This document shows, one piece after another, positions 1 through 8,144 of a stretch of DNA of 8,409 bases. Made by a program: the position numbers and the translations under genes. The stretch covers positions 1-8,409 of the forward strand of contig JAWOJB010000072.1 of the NCBI GenBank assembly GCA_046484325.1. The letters run 5' to 3'. The stretch comes from JAWOJB01 sp046484325 (GTDB lineage: Bacteria; Actinomycetota; Acidimicrobiia; Spongiisociales; ZC4RG35). The first letter of the stretch is position 1; each line of letters opens with the position of its first letter. Below the pieces are notes generated by a model, which saw only the letters and a list, made by a program, of their open reading frames with translations, did no database searches and was not told the origin of the DNA.

Positions 1-356
1 CGCAGGGTGGTCTGGGCGATCTGGGAGGTCCCGTAGATGTAGTCCTCGATCGAGATCACCGCCTTCACCGGGTCCACCACGTTGAAGTAGGTGACCGCGT
101 TCACCCGGACGGTCACGTTGTCCTGGGTGATGATGTCCTGGGGCGGGATGTCCATCGTGACGGTGCGGAGGCTCACCTTCACCATGCGGTCGACGATCGG
201 GATGATCACGAACAGTCCCGGCCCCTTGGCATCGATCACCCGGCCCAGCCGGAAGATCACCCCCCGCTCGTACTCGGGGACGATCTTGATGGCCGCACTG
301 AACAGGGCTGCGGCGAGGGCGACCGCCGCTACGAGTCCGAGGATGCTGTCGAACAT
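1..356 (-). CDS. Slipin / SPFH (stomatin-like) membrane protein, N-terminal part
   Basis: The 118 complete residues visible form the N-terminal part of a stomatin/slipin family protein, which is membrane-anchored and oligomeric; the rest lies beyond the left edge. Residues 4-24 form one hydrophobic anchor. The SPFH start follows, with IVPEYERGVIFRLGR at 25-39, then GPGLFVIIPIVDRMVKV at 46-62, and the conserved DIITQDNVTVRVNAV stretch at 74-88 leading into a tyrosine-bearing YFNVVDP. The ATG overlaps the TAA stop of the upstream nfeD-like gene by one base (TAATG), so the two are almost certainly translationally coupled. NfeD and slipin genes are a well-known operon pair: in the archaeal case the NfeD protease cleaves the C-terminal tail of its slipin partner. 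The family call is firm. Its role here, in membrane microdomain organisation or quality control, is inferred from the family. Confidence 0.93.
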   Translation of the reverse strand, partial: MFDSILGLVAAVALAAALFSAAIKIVPEYERGVIFRLGRVIDAKGPGLFVIIPIVDRMVKVSLRTVTMDIPPQDIITQDNVTVRVNAVTYFNVVDPVKAVISIEDYIYGTSQIAQTTL

Positions 357-1651
357 TATTCTCCTTCGTCGGGTTCCACTATCAGGTCGAGGCCGTCCAC
401 GTCGGTGACCCGAACCCGCTGGCCGGGCTCGAGGATGGCCCCGGTGCCACGTGCTCTCCACCACGCGCCTTCCAGGAACACCTCGCCACCGTCGTGATCG
501 ACCGTGCGGATCTCCGTCGTGCGTCCCACGAGCGTCGCGGTGCCCGTGGCGGGAGGTGCGCTCCGGGCGGCCCAGGTCAGGCGGCCGGCGATCACCGTTC
601 CCAGGCCGAGGACGACCGCGGTGGGGAGGAGGACGGCAGGGCTCACCCGCAGCTCGTCCCCCTCGAACAGGAACAGGCCCGCCAGGACGAGCGCGATCAC
701 CCCTCCCGCCGCCATCACCCCCACACCCGGTACGAAGAGCTCGGCGATCAGAAGGCCAAGGGCGAGAACGAGCAGGGCCAGACCGGCCAGATCGACGGGC
801 AGCACCGAGAGGGCGAAGAACGCGAGAACGAGGAGGATCACACCGGCGATGCCGCCGAGGCCGAGACCGGGGTTGGCGATCTCGTAGATGATCGCCAGCG
901 ACCCGAGTGACAGGAAGATGAAGGCGAGATTCGGGTCGGCGATCCGGGCCAGCAGCTCCCGGGCCCAGCCCGGGTCGTGGCGGTCGACGCGCGCACCCGC
1001 GGTGGAGAGGATCACCTCGGCCCCCTGGACCTCGACGGTCATGCCGTCGATCGAGGCGAGCAACTCATCGACGTCCCTGGCGAGCAGATCGACGGCTCCG
1101 ATCTCGACGGCCTCGGTGGACCCGATCGAGCGTCCGTCCCGAACCGCGTCCTCGGCGAACTGGGCGTCCCGCCCGCGCTGCTCGGCGATCGAGACGGCGT
1201 AGGAGGCGGCGTCGTTGATGATCTTGTCACTGATCTCGCCGCCTTCGAGGTCCACCGGTGTGGACGCCCCGATGGTCGTACCGGGGGCCATCGCCGCCAC
1301 GTGGGCGGACAGCGTGATGATGGCACCGGCCGACGCCGCCCTGGCACCCGACGGGGCCACGTAGACGACGACCGGTACGGGGGCGTTCAGGAAGGTCTGG
1401 ACGATCTCCCGCATCGACGTGTCGAGGCCACCGGGGGTGTCGAGACGTACGACGAGCGCCTGGTAGCCGCCCGCAGCTGCGTCGGCGACCGCGTCGGCGA
1501 GGTTCACGGTCGTGACCGGGGTGATGGGCCCTACGACGTCGGTGACGAGGACCTCCGGTGGGTCGGGGGCCTGGGCGGTCACGATGACCGGTGCCGCCGC
1601 GAGCACGACCATCGCCGCTCGCAGGCGACCGGCGGAGGGTCGCCGGTTCAT
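356..1651 (-). CDS. nfeD: NfeD-family membrane-bound serine protease (long form)
   Basis: This 431-residue protein is a long-form NfeD. Residues 11-28 are a signal or anchor segment. Residues about 34-205 form a ClpP/SppA-like protease domain with the LDTPGGLDTSMREIV motif (70-84). The likely nucleophile is Ser107 in RAASAGA, and the likely general base is Lys143 in ISDKIIND, matching the Ser/Lys dyad known for this family. Residues 241-357 hold about four to five membrane helices, and residues 370-427 form the C-terminal NfeD beta-barrel (OB-fold). The frame stays open 22 codons further upstream, but that stretch does not look like protein and covers a tandem repeat, so the ATG at 1651 just before the signal segment was chosen. 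No Shine-Dalgarno site precedes it. A second ATG at residue 14 is possible. It is the first gene of a pair with slipin, sharing TAATG. Confidence 0.92.
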   Translation of the reverse strand: MNRRPSAGRLRAAMVVLAAAPVIVTAQAPDPPEVLVTDVVGPITPVTTVNLADAVADAAAGGYQALVVRLDTPGGLDTSMREIVQTFLNAPVPVVVYVAPSGARAASAGAIITLSAHVAAMAPGTTIGASTPVDLEGGEISDKIINDAASYAVSIAEQRGRDAQFAEDAVRDGRSIGSTEAVEIGAVDLLARDVDELLASIDGMTVEVQGAEVILSTAGARVDRHDPGWARELLARIADPNLAFIFLSLGSLAIIYEIANPGLGLGGIAGVILLVLAFFALSVLPVDLAGLALLVLALGLLIAELFVPGVGVMAAGGVIALVLAGLFLFEGDELRVSPAVLLPTAVVLGLGTVIAGRLTWAARSAPPATGTATLVGRTTEIRTVDHDGGEVFLEGAWWRARGTGAILEPGQRVRVTDVDGLDLIVEPDEGE

Positions 1652-1657
1652 GAGGTC

Positions 1658-1687
1658 AGTATGCCCGATACGTCGGCATAGCGTCAC
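1658..1687 (-). promoter_or_regulatory. Possible leaderless promoter for nfeD-slipin
   Basis: On the minus strand, GTGACG (1682-1687; 4 of 6 to TTGACA) and CATACT (1658-1663; 4 of 6 to TATAAT) are separated by 18 bp. CATACT ends six bases before the ATG at 1651, so transcription would begin at or very near the start codon. This fits the lack of a Shine-Dalgarno site, and leaderless mRNAs are common in high-GC actinobacteria. The boxes are weak, so this is a suggestion. Confidence 0.3.
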
Positions 1688-1693
1688 ATGCCA

Positions 1694-1721
1694 CACGTCC
1701 CACGTTTCACGTCCCACGGCC
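1694..1721. repeat. Short 7-bp tandem repeat (CACGTYY-type)
   Basis: Four consecutive 7-base units, CACGTCC, CACGTTT, CACGTCC and CACGGCC, lie head to tail in the gap between the tlpA-like and nfeD-like genes. The 11-mer CACGTCCCACG occurs exactly twice (1694-1704 and 1708-1718). The block sits upstream of the chosen nfeD start and just before a set of GC-rich hairpins. Its function is unknown. It could be a regulatory site array or simply a small intergenic repeat. Confidence 0.7.
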
Positions 1722-1741
1722 GCACGAAGTGGGGGAAGGGG

Positions 1742-1808
1742 CCCCGCGGCGCCAGCCGCGGGGTAGGGGGCCGGCGAACCCGTCCGCGGGGGCTTCCGGT
1801 CCCCCTAC
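1742..1808 (-). terminator. GC-rich hairpin cluster at the 3' end of the tlpA-like gene
   Basis: A perfect 9-bp stem, CCCCGCGGC (1742-1750) with GCCGCGGGG (1755-1763), has a 4-base loop. Beside it, GTAGGGGGCCGG (1763-1774) pairs with 1796-1808 apart from one bulged T, and that right arm overlaps the TAG stop of the tlpA-like gene. A shorter alternative, GGGGG (1788-1792) with CCCCC (1801-1805), is also possible. No T-tract follows on either strand, so this is not a classical intrinsic terminator. A termination or mRNA-stabilising role at the end of the acnA-tlpA unit is inferred from position. Confidence 0.4.
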
Positions 1809-2368
1809 CTCCCGGCGGTCAGTGGGCCCACCAGGTCCACGAGGCCGTCCTCGGTGATCGGCCCGAACCACACCGCCCGGAGGACGCCCTTGCCGTCGAT
1901 CACGAATGTGGCCGGGAGGCCCGGGGTCAGGTAGCGCTCACGGAGGCTCCCGGTCGGGTCCATGCCCATGAGGTAGGCGGGTGCCAGCTCCTCGGCGAGG
2001 GCCCTGGCTTCGGGCTCGCGGTCCTCGACGGCGGCACCCACCACCATCACCCCCGGCGTCGAGGAGGCGTAGGCGCCGAGCTCGGGGATCTCCGCCCGGC
2101 ACGGTCCGCACCACGAAGCCCAGAGGTTGAGGACTACGGGCCGTCCGTCGTCACGTAGGTGGTCGCTCAGCCGCCACTCGGATCCGTCGAAGCCCGCGAT
2201 GACGACCTCCGGGGCGGTCTCGCCCTCCATGGCGGTGGCAGGTGCCCCCTCCCGTCCGATGAGTAAGGGCGCAACCGCGACGCCCAGTGCCACCACGATG
2301 ATGAAGATCAGGGTGAGCCTCCCCATCCTCATGGCGAGCGGCGGCGGTGGCTCGTGGCTCTCGGTCAT
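1805..2368 (-). CDS. Membrane-anchored TlpA/ResA-type thiol-disulfide oxidoreductase
   Basis: This 187-residue protein has an N-terminal membrane anchor at residues 17-37 followed by a thioredoxin-like domain that would face outside the cytoplasm. The domain shows APEVVIAGFDGSEWRLSDH (52-70), the redox motif WCGPC at 86-90 within NLWASWCGPCRAEIP, and the cis-proline at Pro152 in TPGLPATFVID. This pattern is typical of the AhpC/TSA-Redoxin TlpA, ResA and CcmG group, which reduce or exchange disulfides in extracytoplasmic proteins, including cytochrome c apoproteins. The substrate cannot be told from the sequence, and no cytochrome gene is visible. The gene follows acnA by 35 bp on the same strand and is probably cotranscribed. 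The start at 2368 has only a weak upstream GGGGCG. An internal ATG at residue 13, just before the anchor, is an alternative. Confidence 0.9.
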   Translation of the reverse strand: MTESHEPPPPLAMRMGRLTLIFIIVVALGVAVAPLLIGREGAPATAMEGETAPEVVIAGFDGSEWRLSDHLRDDGRPVVLNLWASWCGPCRAEIPELGAYASSTPGVMVVGAAVEDREPEARALAEELAPAYLMGMDPTGSLRERYLTPGLPATFVIDGKGVLRAVWFGPITEDGLVDLVGPLTAGR

Positions 2369-2403
2369 CGCCCCGATGGTGGCCGAATCCCGGCGCTATC
2401 GGC

Positions 2404-5115
<2,712 letters not shown>

Positions 5116-5120
5116 GGATA

Positions 5121-5129
5121 CCTTTCCTC
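5121..5129 (-). promoter_or_regulatory. Ribosome binding site that sets the acnA start
   Basis: The minus strand reads GAGGAAAGG followed by five bases and the ATG at 5115. It is the best Shine-Dalgarno match beside AGGAG of mrp in the window. It decides for the MADPFGAHTTIA start over the upstream in-frame ATG at 5160. Confidence 0.8.
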
Positions 5130-5182
5130 GAGGTCTATGGCCGAGTCTACCGAGGGGCAATTCGGCCCGACCCCCGCCCGGA

Positions 5183-5908
5183 TCAGCCGCGGGAGCGCGT
5201 GCCGATCGTGACCGGAACCTCGGTGATGCAGTCCTCGGACGGGCTCGGATGGGGGTGGAGCACGGGCGTGCCGCCCGCCTGTTGCCGGCTCAGCAGACCG
5301 GCGACGATCCCGCGATCGAGCGAGCAGACCACCTCGGGATGCCCGGCGGCCGCCTCGCCGAACGGGCAGTGGGAGGTGAGGAGCCGGTGGGCGGCGAGAT
5401 CGGGGTCGATCCCGAAGCCGATACCGCTCATCGCCTGGGCCACGGCCGTGACGGCCTCGTCGTAGCCGGAGTCTTCGGGGCCGCCGATCTCGGCCGCCAG
5501 CTCCTCTCCGTACTCGCGGCCTACCTCCTCGGCGACCGACGCCAGGTCGGAGGGGGCGATGCGCCCGATGATGCGGGTGAGCAACTCGACCAGCAGGTCG
5601 TACCGGCGGGCCGGGTAATGGAGGTCGATCTCCTTGGCGGTGGCCTCGTAGCACTTGGCGGGCCGTCCCGCCCCGGGCCCCGAGCGGCCGGATGGCCGGC
5701 GATGGGTGATCCTCAGGTAACCGTCGGCGGCGAGCCTGTCGAGGTGGTGGCGGGCGACATTGGGGTGGATGCCGAACAACCTGGCCACCGTCGAGCTCGT
5801 GGTGGGCTCCGGGGACTCTCGGACGGCGATGTAGATGGCTCGCCGGGTGGGATCCCCGAGCGAGGCGGTGAGGTCGCCGATCGTGCGGTCGAGGTGGGCA
5901 GCGTCCAT
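5183..5908 (-). CDS. SufR-like ArsR-type regulator with C-terminal cysteine cluster motif
   Basis: This 241-residue protein starts with a winged helix-turn-helix (residues about 12-90). It includes LGDPTRRAIYIAVRE, the recognition region VARLFGIHPNVARHHLDRL (41-59), and a wing ending in GRPAKCYEAT. A helical middle follows, and then the C-terminal signature SHCPFGEAAAGHPEVVC. Cysteines lie at 86, 181, 195 and 227; the last three have spacing C-X13-C-X31-C. SufR regulators of cyanobacteria and mycobacteria use similarly placed C-terminal cysteines to bind an iron-sulfur cluster and repress the suf operon, so cluster sensing is likely but inferred. No suf genes are visible here. The gene reads toward acnA, an iron-sulfur enzyme, and is divergent from the Mrp-family gene. 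A palindrome 18 bp upstream is a candidate operator. The start has only a weak GGAA upstream. A general ArsR-family regulator is the conservative alternative. Confidence 0.82.
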   Translation of the reverse strand: MDAAHLDRTIGDLTASLGDPTRRAIYIAVRESPEPTTSSTVARLFGIHPNVARHHLDRLAADGYLRITHRRPSGRSGPGAGRPAKCYEATAKEIDLHYPARRYDLLVELLTRIIGRIAPSDLASVAEEVGREYGEELAAEIGGPEDSGYDEAVTAVAQAMSGIGFGIDPDLAAHRLLTSHCPFGEAAAGHPEVVCSLDRGIVAGLLSRQQAGGTPVLHPHPSPSEDCITEVPVTIGTRSRG

Positions 5909-5926
5909 GTGTGAGGTTCCAGGGCT

Positions 5927-5938
5927 GAACTATAGTTC
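5927..5938. promoter_or_regulatory. 12-bp palindrome GAACTATAGTTC with a -10 on both strands
   Basis: GAACTATAGTTC is a perfect inverted repeat. It contains TATAGT (5 of 6 to the -10 consensus) on the plus strand at 5931-5936 and, by symmetry, on the minus strand at 5929-5934. For the regulator gene the minus-strand box would start transcription near 5922, about 13 bp before its ATG. A dimeric winged-helix regulator bound here would block this promoter, so autoregulation is plausible. I saw no good -35 on either strand. Confidence 0.5.
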
Positions 5939-5955
5939 GAGGCGCTCTCTAGCCA

Positions 5956-5967
5956 CTATGGCCATAG
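5956..5967. promoter_or_regulatory. Second 12-bp palindrome, CTATGGCCATAG
   Basis: CTATGGCCATAG is a perfect inverted repeat that straddles the start of the first 23-bp tandem repeat unit. Its centre is 29 bp from the centre of GAACTATAGTTC. The later repeat units keep the right half (GGCCATAG) but have ACAG where the left half would be, so the full palindrome occurs once. It may be a protein-binding site; nothing proves it. Confidence 0.4.
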
Positions 5968-6028
5968 GGGAAACCCCGACAGGGCCATAGGGGAAACCCG
6001 GACAGGGCCATAGGGGAAACCCGGACGG
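5960..6028. repeat. Three tandem copies of a 23-bp repeat upstream of mrp
   Basis: Three units start at 5960, 5983 and 6006 with an exact period of 23 bp. Each unit is GGCCATAGGGGAAACCC followed by a six-base tail: CGACAG, GGACAG or GGACGG. Only three positions vary across all copies. Each unit carries a small G-rich/C-rich inverted repeat around AAA (GGGGAAACCCC in unit 1). The array lies in the divergent region, ending 34 bp before the mrp-like ATG. Period and position suggest repeated regulator sites or tandem small hairpins in a leader RNA. Slippage-derived repetition without function is possible. Confidence 0.9.
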
Positions 6029-6062
6029 GCTCGAGGGCTCCCGACCTCAGGCAGGAGTCGAC

Positions 6063-7148
6063 ATGGGTGTACAGGACGGCCTTCGGAGCGCCATCGAAGC
6101 CGTCGAAGATCCGCTGCTCCACCGTTCGCTGGGCACACTCGACATGGTGGACGCGGTGGAGTCCCCCCGGCTCGGGCCCGATCGGGTTCGGGTGGCGGTG
6201 CCCGTTCCCAACTACCCGGTCATGCCCGAGCTCGATCGGCGCGTCCGTGAAGCCGTCGAAGCGCACACCCGGAGCGCCGAGATCGAGTTCGCCGTCATGG
6301 ACGACGACCGCCGGGCGGCGATGATGGAACGCATCCGGGAGCAGGCGGGCCCGGCGATCGGGGCGACGGGCTCGAGAAGCCGGGTCGTCGCGGTCGCCTC
6401 CGGCAAGGGCGGGGTGGGCAAGTCCTCCGTGACCACCAACCTGGGTGTGGCCCTCGCCCAACTCGGCCACTCGGTCGGCGTTATCGACGCCGACATCTGG
6501 GGCTTCTCGATCCCGAAGATGCTCGGGGTCGAGCACGCGCCCGTGGTCATCGAGGAGTCGATCATCCCCCCGGAGGCCCACGGGGTGAAGGCGATCTCGA
6601 TGGACTACTTCGTGCCCGAGGACCGGGCAGTGATCTGGAGGGGCCCGATGCTCCACAAGGCGATCGAGCAGTTCCTCCAGGATGTGTTCTGGGACGAGCC
6701 CGAGTTCCTGCTCGTCGACATGCCACCCGGCACCGGGGACATCGCCATCTCGATGTCCCAGTTCCTGCCCCGCGCCCAGGTCCTGATCGTCACCACGCCC
6801 CAGGTCACCGCCCAGCGGGTGGCCCGCCGGGCGGCCCTCATGGCCGAACAGGTGAATCAGGAGGTGATGGGGGTCGTCGAGAACATGTCGTGGTTCGCCG
6901 GCGACGACGGCGTCAGGTACCCCATCTTCGGGGAGGGCGGTGGGGCGTCCCTCGCCGCCGAACTGGATGTTCCGTTGATGGCCCGGATCCCTTTGCTCCC
7001 GGCGATGCGGGAGGGAGCCGACGCCGGTCGACCCGTGACTGTCGCCGCCCCCGGTTCCGAGGTGGAGCAGGCGTTCGGCGAGCTGGCTGCCGGGGTGGTC
7101 GCACGGCGGCCGCGGGTGCGCACGCACCCCGAGCTCGTGATCCGCTGA
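6063..7148 (+). CDS. mrp: Mrp/ApbC-family P-loop ATPase, without cysteines
   Basis: This 361-residue protein has an N-terminal MIP18/DUF59-like domain (residues about 5-80, with LGTLDMVDAV) and a MinD-like Mrp/NBP35 ATPase domain. The domain shows the deviant Walker A SGKGGVGKSSVTTNLGVAL (113-131), IDADIWGFSIPKMLG (141-155), the Walker B-like LLVDMPPGTGDIAISMSQ (216-233), TTPQVTAQRVA (244-254) and VENMSW (272-277). Family members carry and insert iron-sulfur clusters, usually through a CxxC just after ENMS. Here that stretch reads FAGDDGVRYPIFG and the whole protein contains no cysteine, so cluster carriage by the usual ligands is excluded. AGGAG at 6053-6057, five bases upstream, supports the start. 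It is divergent from the SufR-like gene, and the next gene begins 8 bp after its stop. The family is certain, the exact function is not. Confidence 0.93.
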   Translation: MGVQDGLRSAIEAVEDPLLHRSLGTLDMVDAVESPRLGPDRVRVAVPVPNYPVMPELDRRVREAVEAHTRSAEIEFAVMDDDRRAAMMERIREQAGPAIGATGSRSRVVAVASGKGGVGKSSVTTNLGVALAQLGHSVGVIDADIWGFSIPKMLGVEHAPVVIEESIIPPEAHGVKAISMDYFVPEDRAVIWRGPMLHKAIEQFLQDVFWDEPEFLLVDMPPGTGDIAISMSQFLPRAQVLIVTTPQVTAQRVARRAALMAEQVNQEVMGVVENMSWFAGDDGVRYPIFGEGGGASLAAELDVPLMARIPLLPAMREGADAGRPVTVAAPGSEVEQAFGELAAGVVARRPRVRTHPELVIR

Positions 7149-7156
7149 GGCCGGTC

Positions 7157-8020
7157 ATGGAAGCCCGCCGGTTCGGTCTCCCCGTCGTGCTGTGGGTGTT
7201 CGGCATTGCCACCACGGTGTCGCTCATCAGCCTGTGGGGGAGGGCGGTGGTGGTGGACACCGGCCTGATCCGCTCGGCGGCGGCCACCGCCGCCACCGCC
7301 GACGTGGTGGTGGACCGGGTCGAGTCGTGGGTCGCCGACGAGCTGCCCGAGGCGGAGGGCACCGGCCTGCTCGAGGAGGCCTTCGCCCAGCCCATCGTGG
7401 AACGGGCGATCGTCGGCCTGGTCGAGGACGTCGTGGTGGCGGCGTCCCAGCCCGCCGGTGGCATGGCGGTGGTGGACGTCGCCGGGCACCTGGCGCCGGC
7501 GGCCGAGGTCATCTCCAGCCTGGCAGACGAGCAGGGCCTGTCGCTCGAGGAGGCCTCCGTCGCCGACGCAGTCGCCCGCCTGCGCCCGATCGTCATCCGG
7601 TCGGAGGGCTCGGTCCCGGTGGTGGGGGCCGGCTCTCCGGCGGCGCGCGGTCTCTACCTGGCGACCCTGGGTGCGCTGGCGGTGATGGTGGTGGCCGGGG
7701 CCGGCGCCGTGGCGCTGGCCGACGACCGCAGGCTGATGGTGCGCTCGCTCTTCAACCGGATCGCCGTGTCGGCGCTCTCCTTCGCGATCATCACGAGCCT
7801 GGCCTCATGGGTCCTCGATCCGGGTCGTGGCCGGAGCCCCGCCCGCTCCGCCGCCGCCCAGTTGGTGGGTGCCAAGTGGTGGGTCCCTCTGGTGGTGGCT
7901 GCCGGAGCGGGGATCGCCGGGGCCGTCTTGTGGCGCCGGCGCCAGGCCCCGGTCAGACCGGAGGCAGCGTCCCCGCCGCCCACCGCAGCGCCCACACCGC
8001 CATCAGCAGGCCGGCCGTGA
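7157..8020 (+). CDS. Four-helix membrane protein of unknown function, coupled to mrp
   Basis: I do not recognise this 287-residue protein. Predicted membrane helices lie at residues 8-28, 166-188, 199-220 and 241-259. Positive residues (MEARR, DDRRLMVR, WRRRQ) place the N-terminus, the 189-198 loop and the C-terminus inside. Residues 29-165 then form an outside domain rich in Ala, Val and acidic residues, probably helical, with repeated amphipathic stretches such as ADVVVDRVESWVADEL and VERAIVGLVEDVVV. This layout resembles a loose set of uncharacterised actinobacterial membrane proteins with one leading helix, a helical extracytoplasmic part and terminal helices. The tail after residue 262 is Pro/Ala-rich. 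The ATG is 8 bp past the mrp stop, with GAGG overlapping that stop (7147-7150), so translation is probably coupled. Its last 68 bp overlap an opposite-strand reading frame. Confidence 0.8.
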   Translation: MEARRFGLPVVLWVFGIATTVSLISLWGRAVVVDTGLIRSAAATAATADVVVDRVESWVADELPEAEGTGLLEEAFAQPIVERAIVGLVEDVVVAASQPAGGMAVVDVAGHLAPAAEVISSLADEQGLSLEEASVADAVARLRPIVIRSEGSVPVVGAGSPAARGLYLATLGALAVMVVAGAGAVALADDRRLMVRSLFNRIAVSALSFAIITSLASWVLDPGRGRSPARSAAAQLVGAKWWVPLVVAAGAGIAGAVLWRRRQAPVRPEAASPPPTAAPTPPSAGRP

Positions 8021-8138
8021 ACCCAAGAGCGACCGTGAGCAACCGGGGCGAGGGCGGGCGCCACCGTTCCTGCTGCACGCCCATCCACCACATCCAGGCC
8101 ACGAGCGCCTGAACCGCCAGGAGGCCGGCAAGCGGGTG
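7953..8138 (-). pseudogene. C-terminal fragment of a small membrane protein (DUF2752-like)
   Basis: About 62 codons remain, beginning HPLAGLLAVQALVAW and ending in a TGA stop at 7953-7955. Two hydrophobic helices are separated by a basic, proline-containing loop (QQERWRPPSPR), and the fragment ends RWAAGTLPPV. The HPL start, paired helices and a Leu-Pro-Pro end resemble the C-terminal half of DUF2752 proteins, but the diagnostic CPxCG part would lie upstream and is missing. The base composition matches the native high-GC DNA. The frame is continuous with an unrelated oxidoreductase fragment upstream, so the true 5' half of this gene is probably absent because of a join at about 8139. It overlaps the opposite-strand gene by 68 bp. 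The family name is tentative. A chance open frame is the alternative. Confidence 0.45.
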
Positions 8139-8144
8139 GGTGAC
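8136..8144. other. Abrupt sequence join (probable chimeric junction)
   Basis: On the minus strand, protein similarity to an oxidoreductase beta subunit stops after ...DILQPCVT and the next codons read HPLAGLL, which is unlike that family. Hand-counted GC is 81 of 150 (54%) in 8151-8300 and 108 of 150 (72%) in 8001-8150. Both changes fall at the same place. An assembly error near a contig end is the simplest cause; a real insertion boundary is possible. Confidence 0.7.

Noticed and set aside
977..1681. A 234-codon plus-strand frame opposite the nfeD-like gene
   Set aside because: It is antisense to a protease with recognisable catalytic motifs, has no domain features of its own and no ribosome binding site.
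1652..1717. N-terminal extension of the NfeD-like protein to an ATG at 1717
   Set aside because: The added 22 residues look non-coding, run through the tandem repeat, and place extra sequence before a clear signal segment.
5960..6028. CRISPR array
   Set aside because: The 23-bp units are directly adjacent with no unique spacers, and no cas genes are present.
5949..7127. A 392-codon minus-strand frame opposite mrp
   Set aside because: It is antisense to a well-supported Mrp-family gene, and its His/Asp/Gly-rich translation reflects GC-rich antisense codons.
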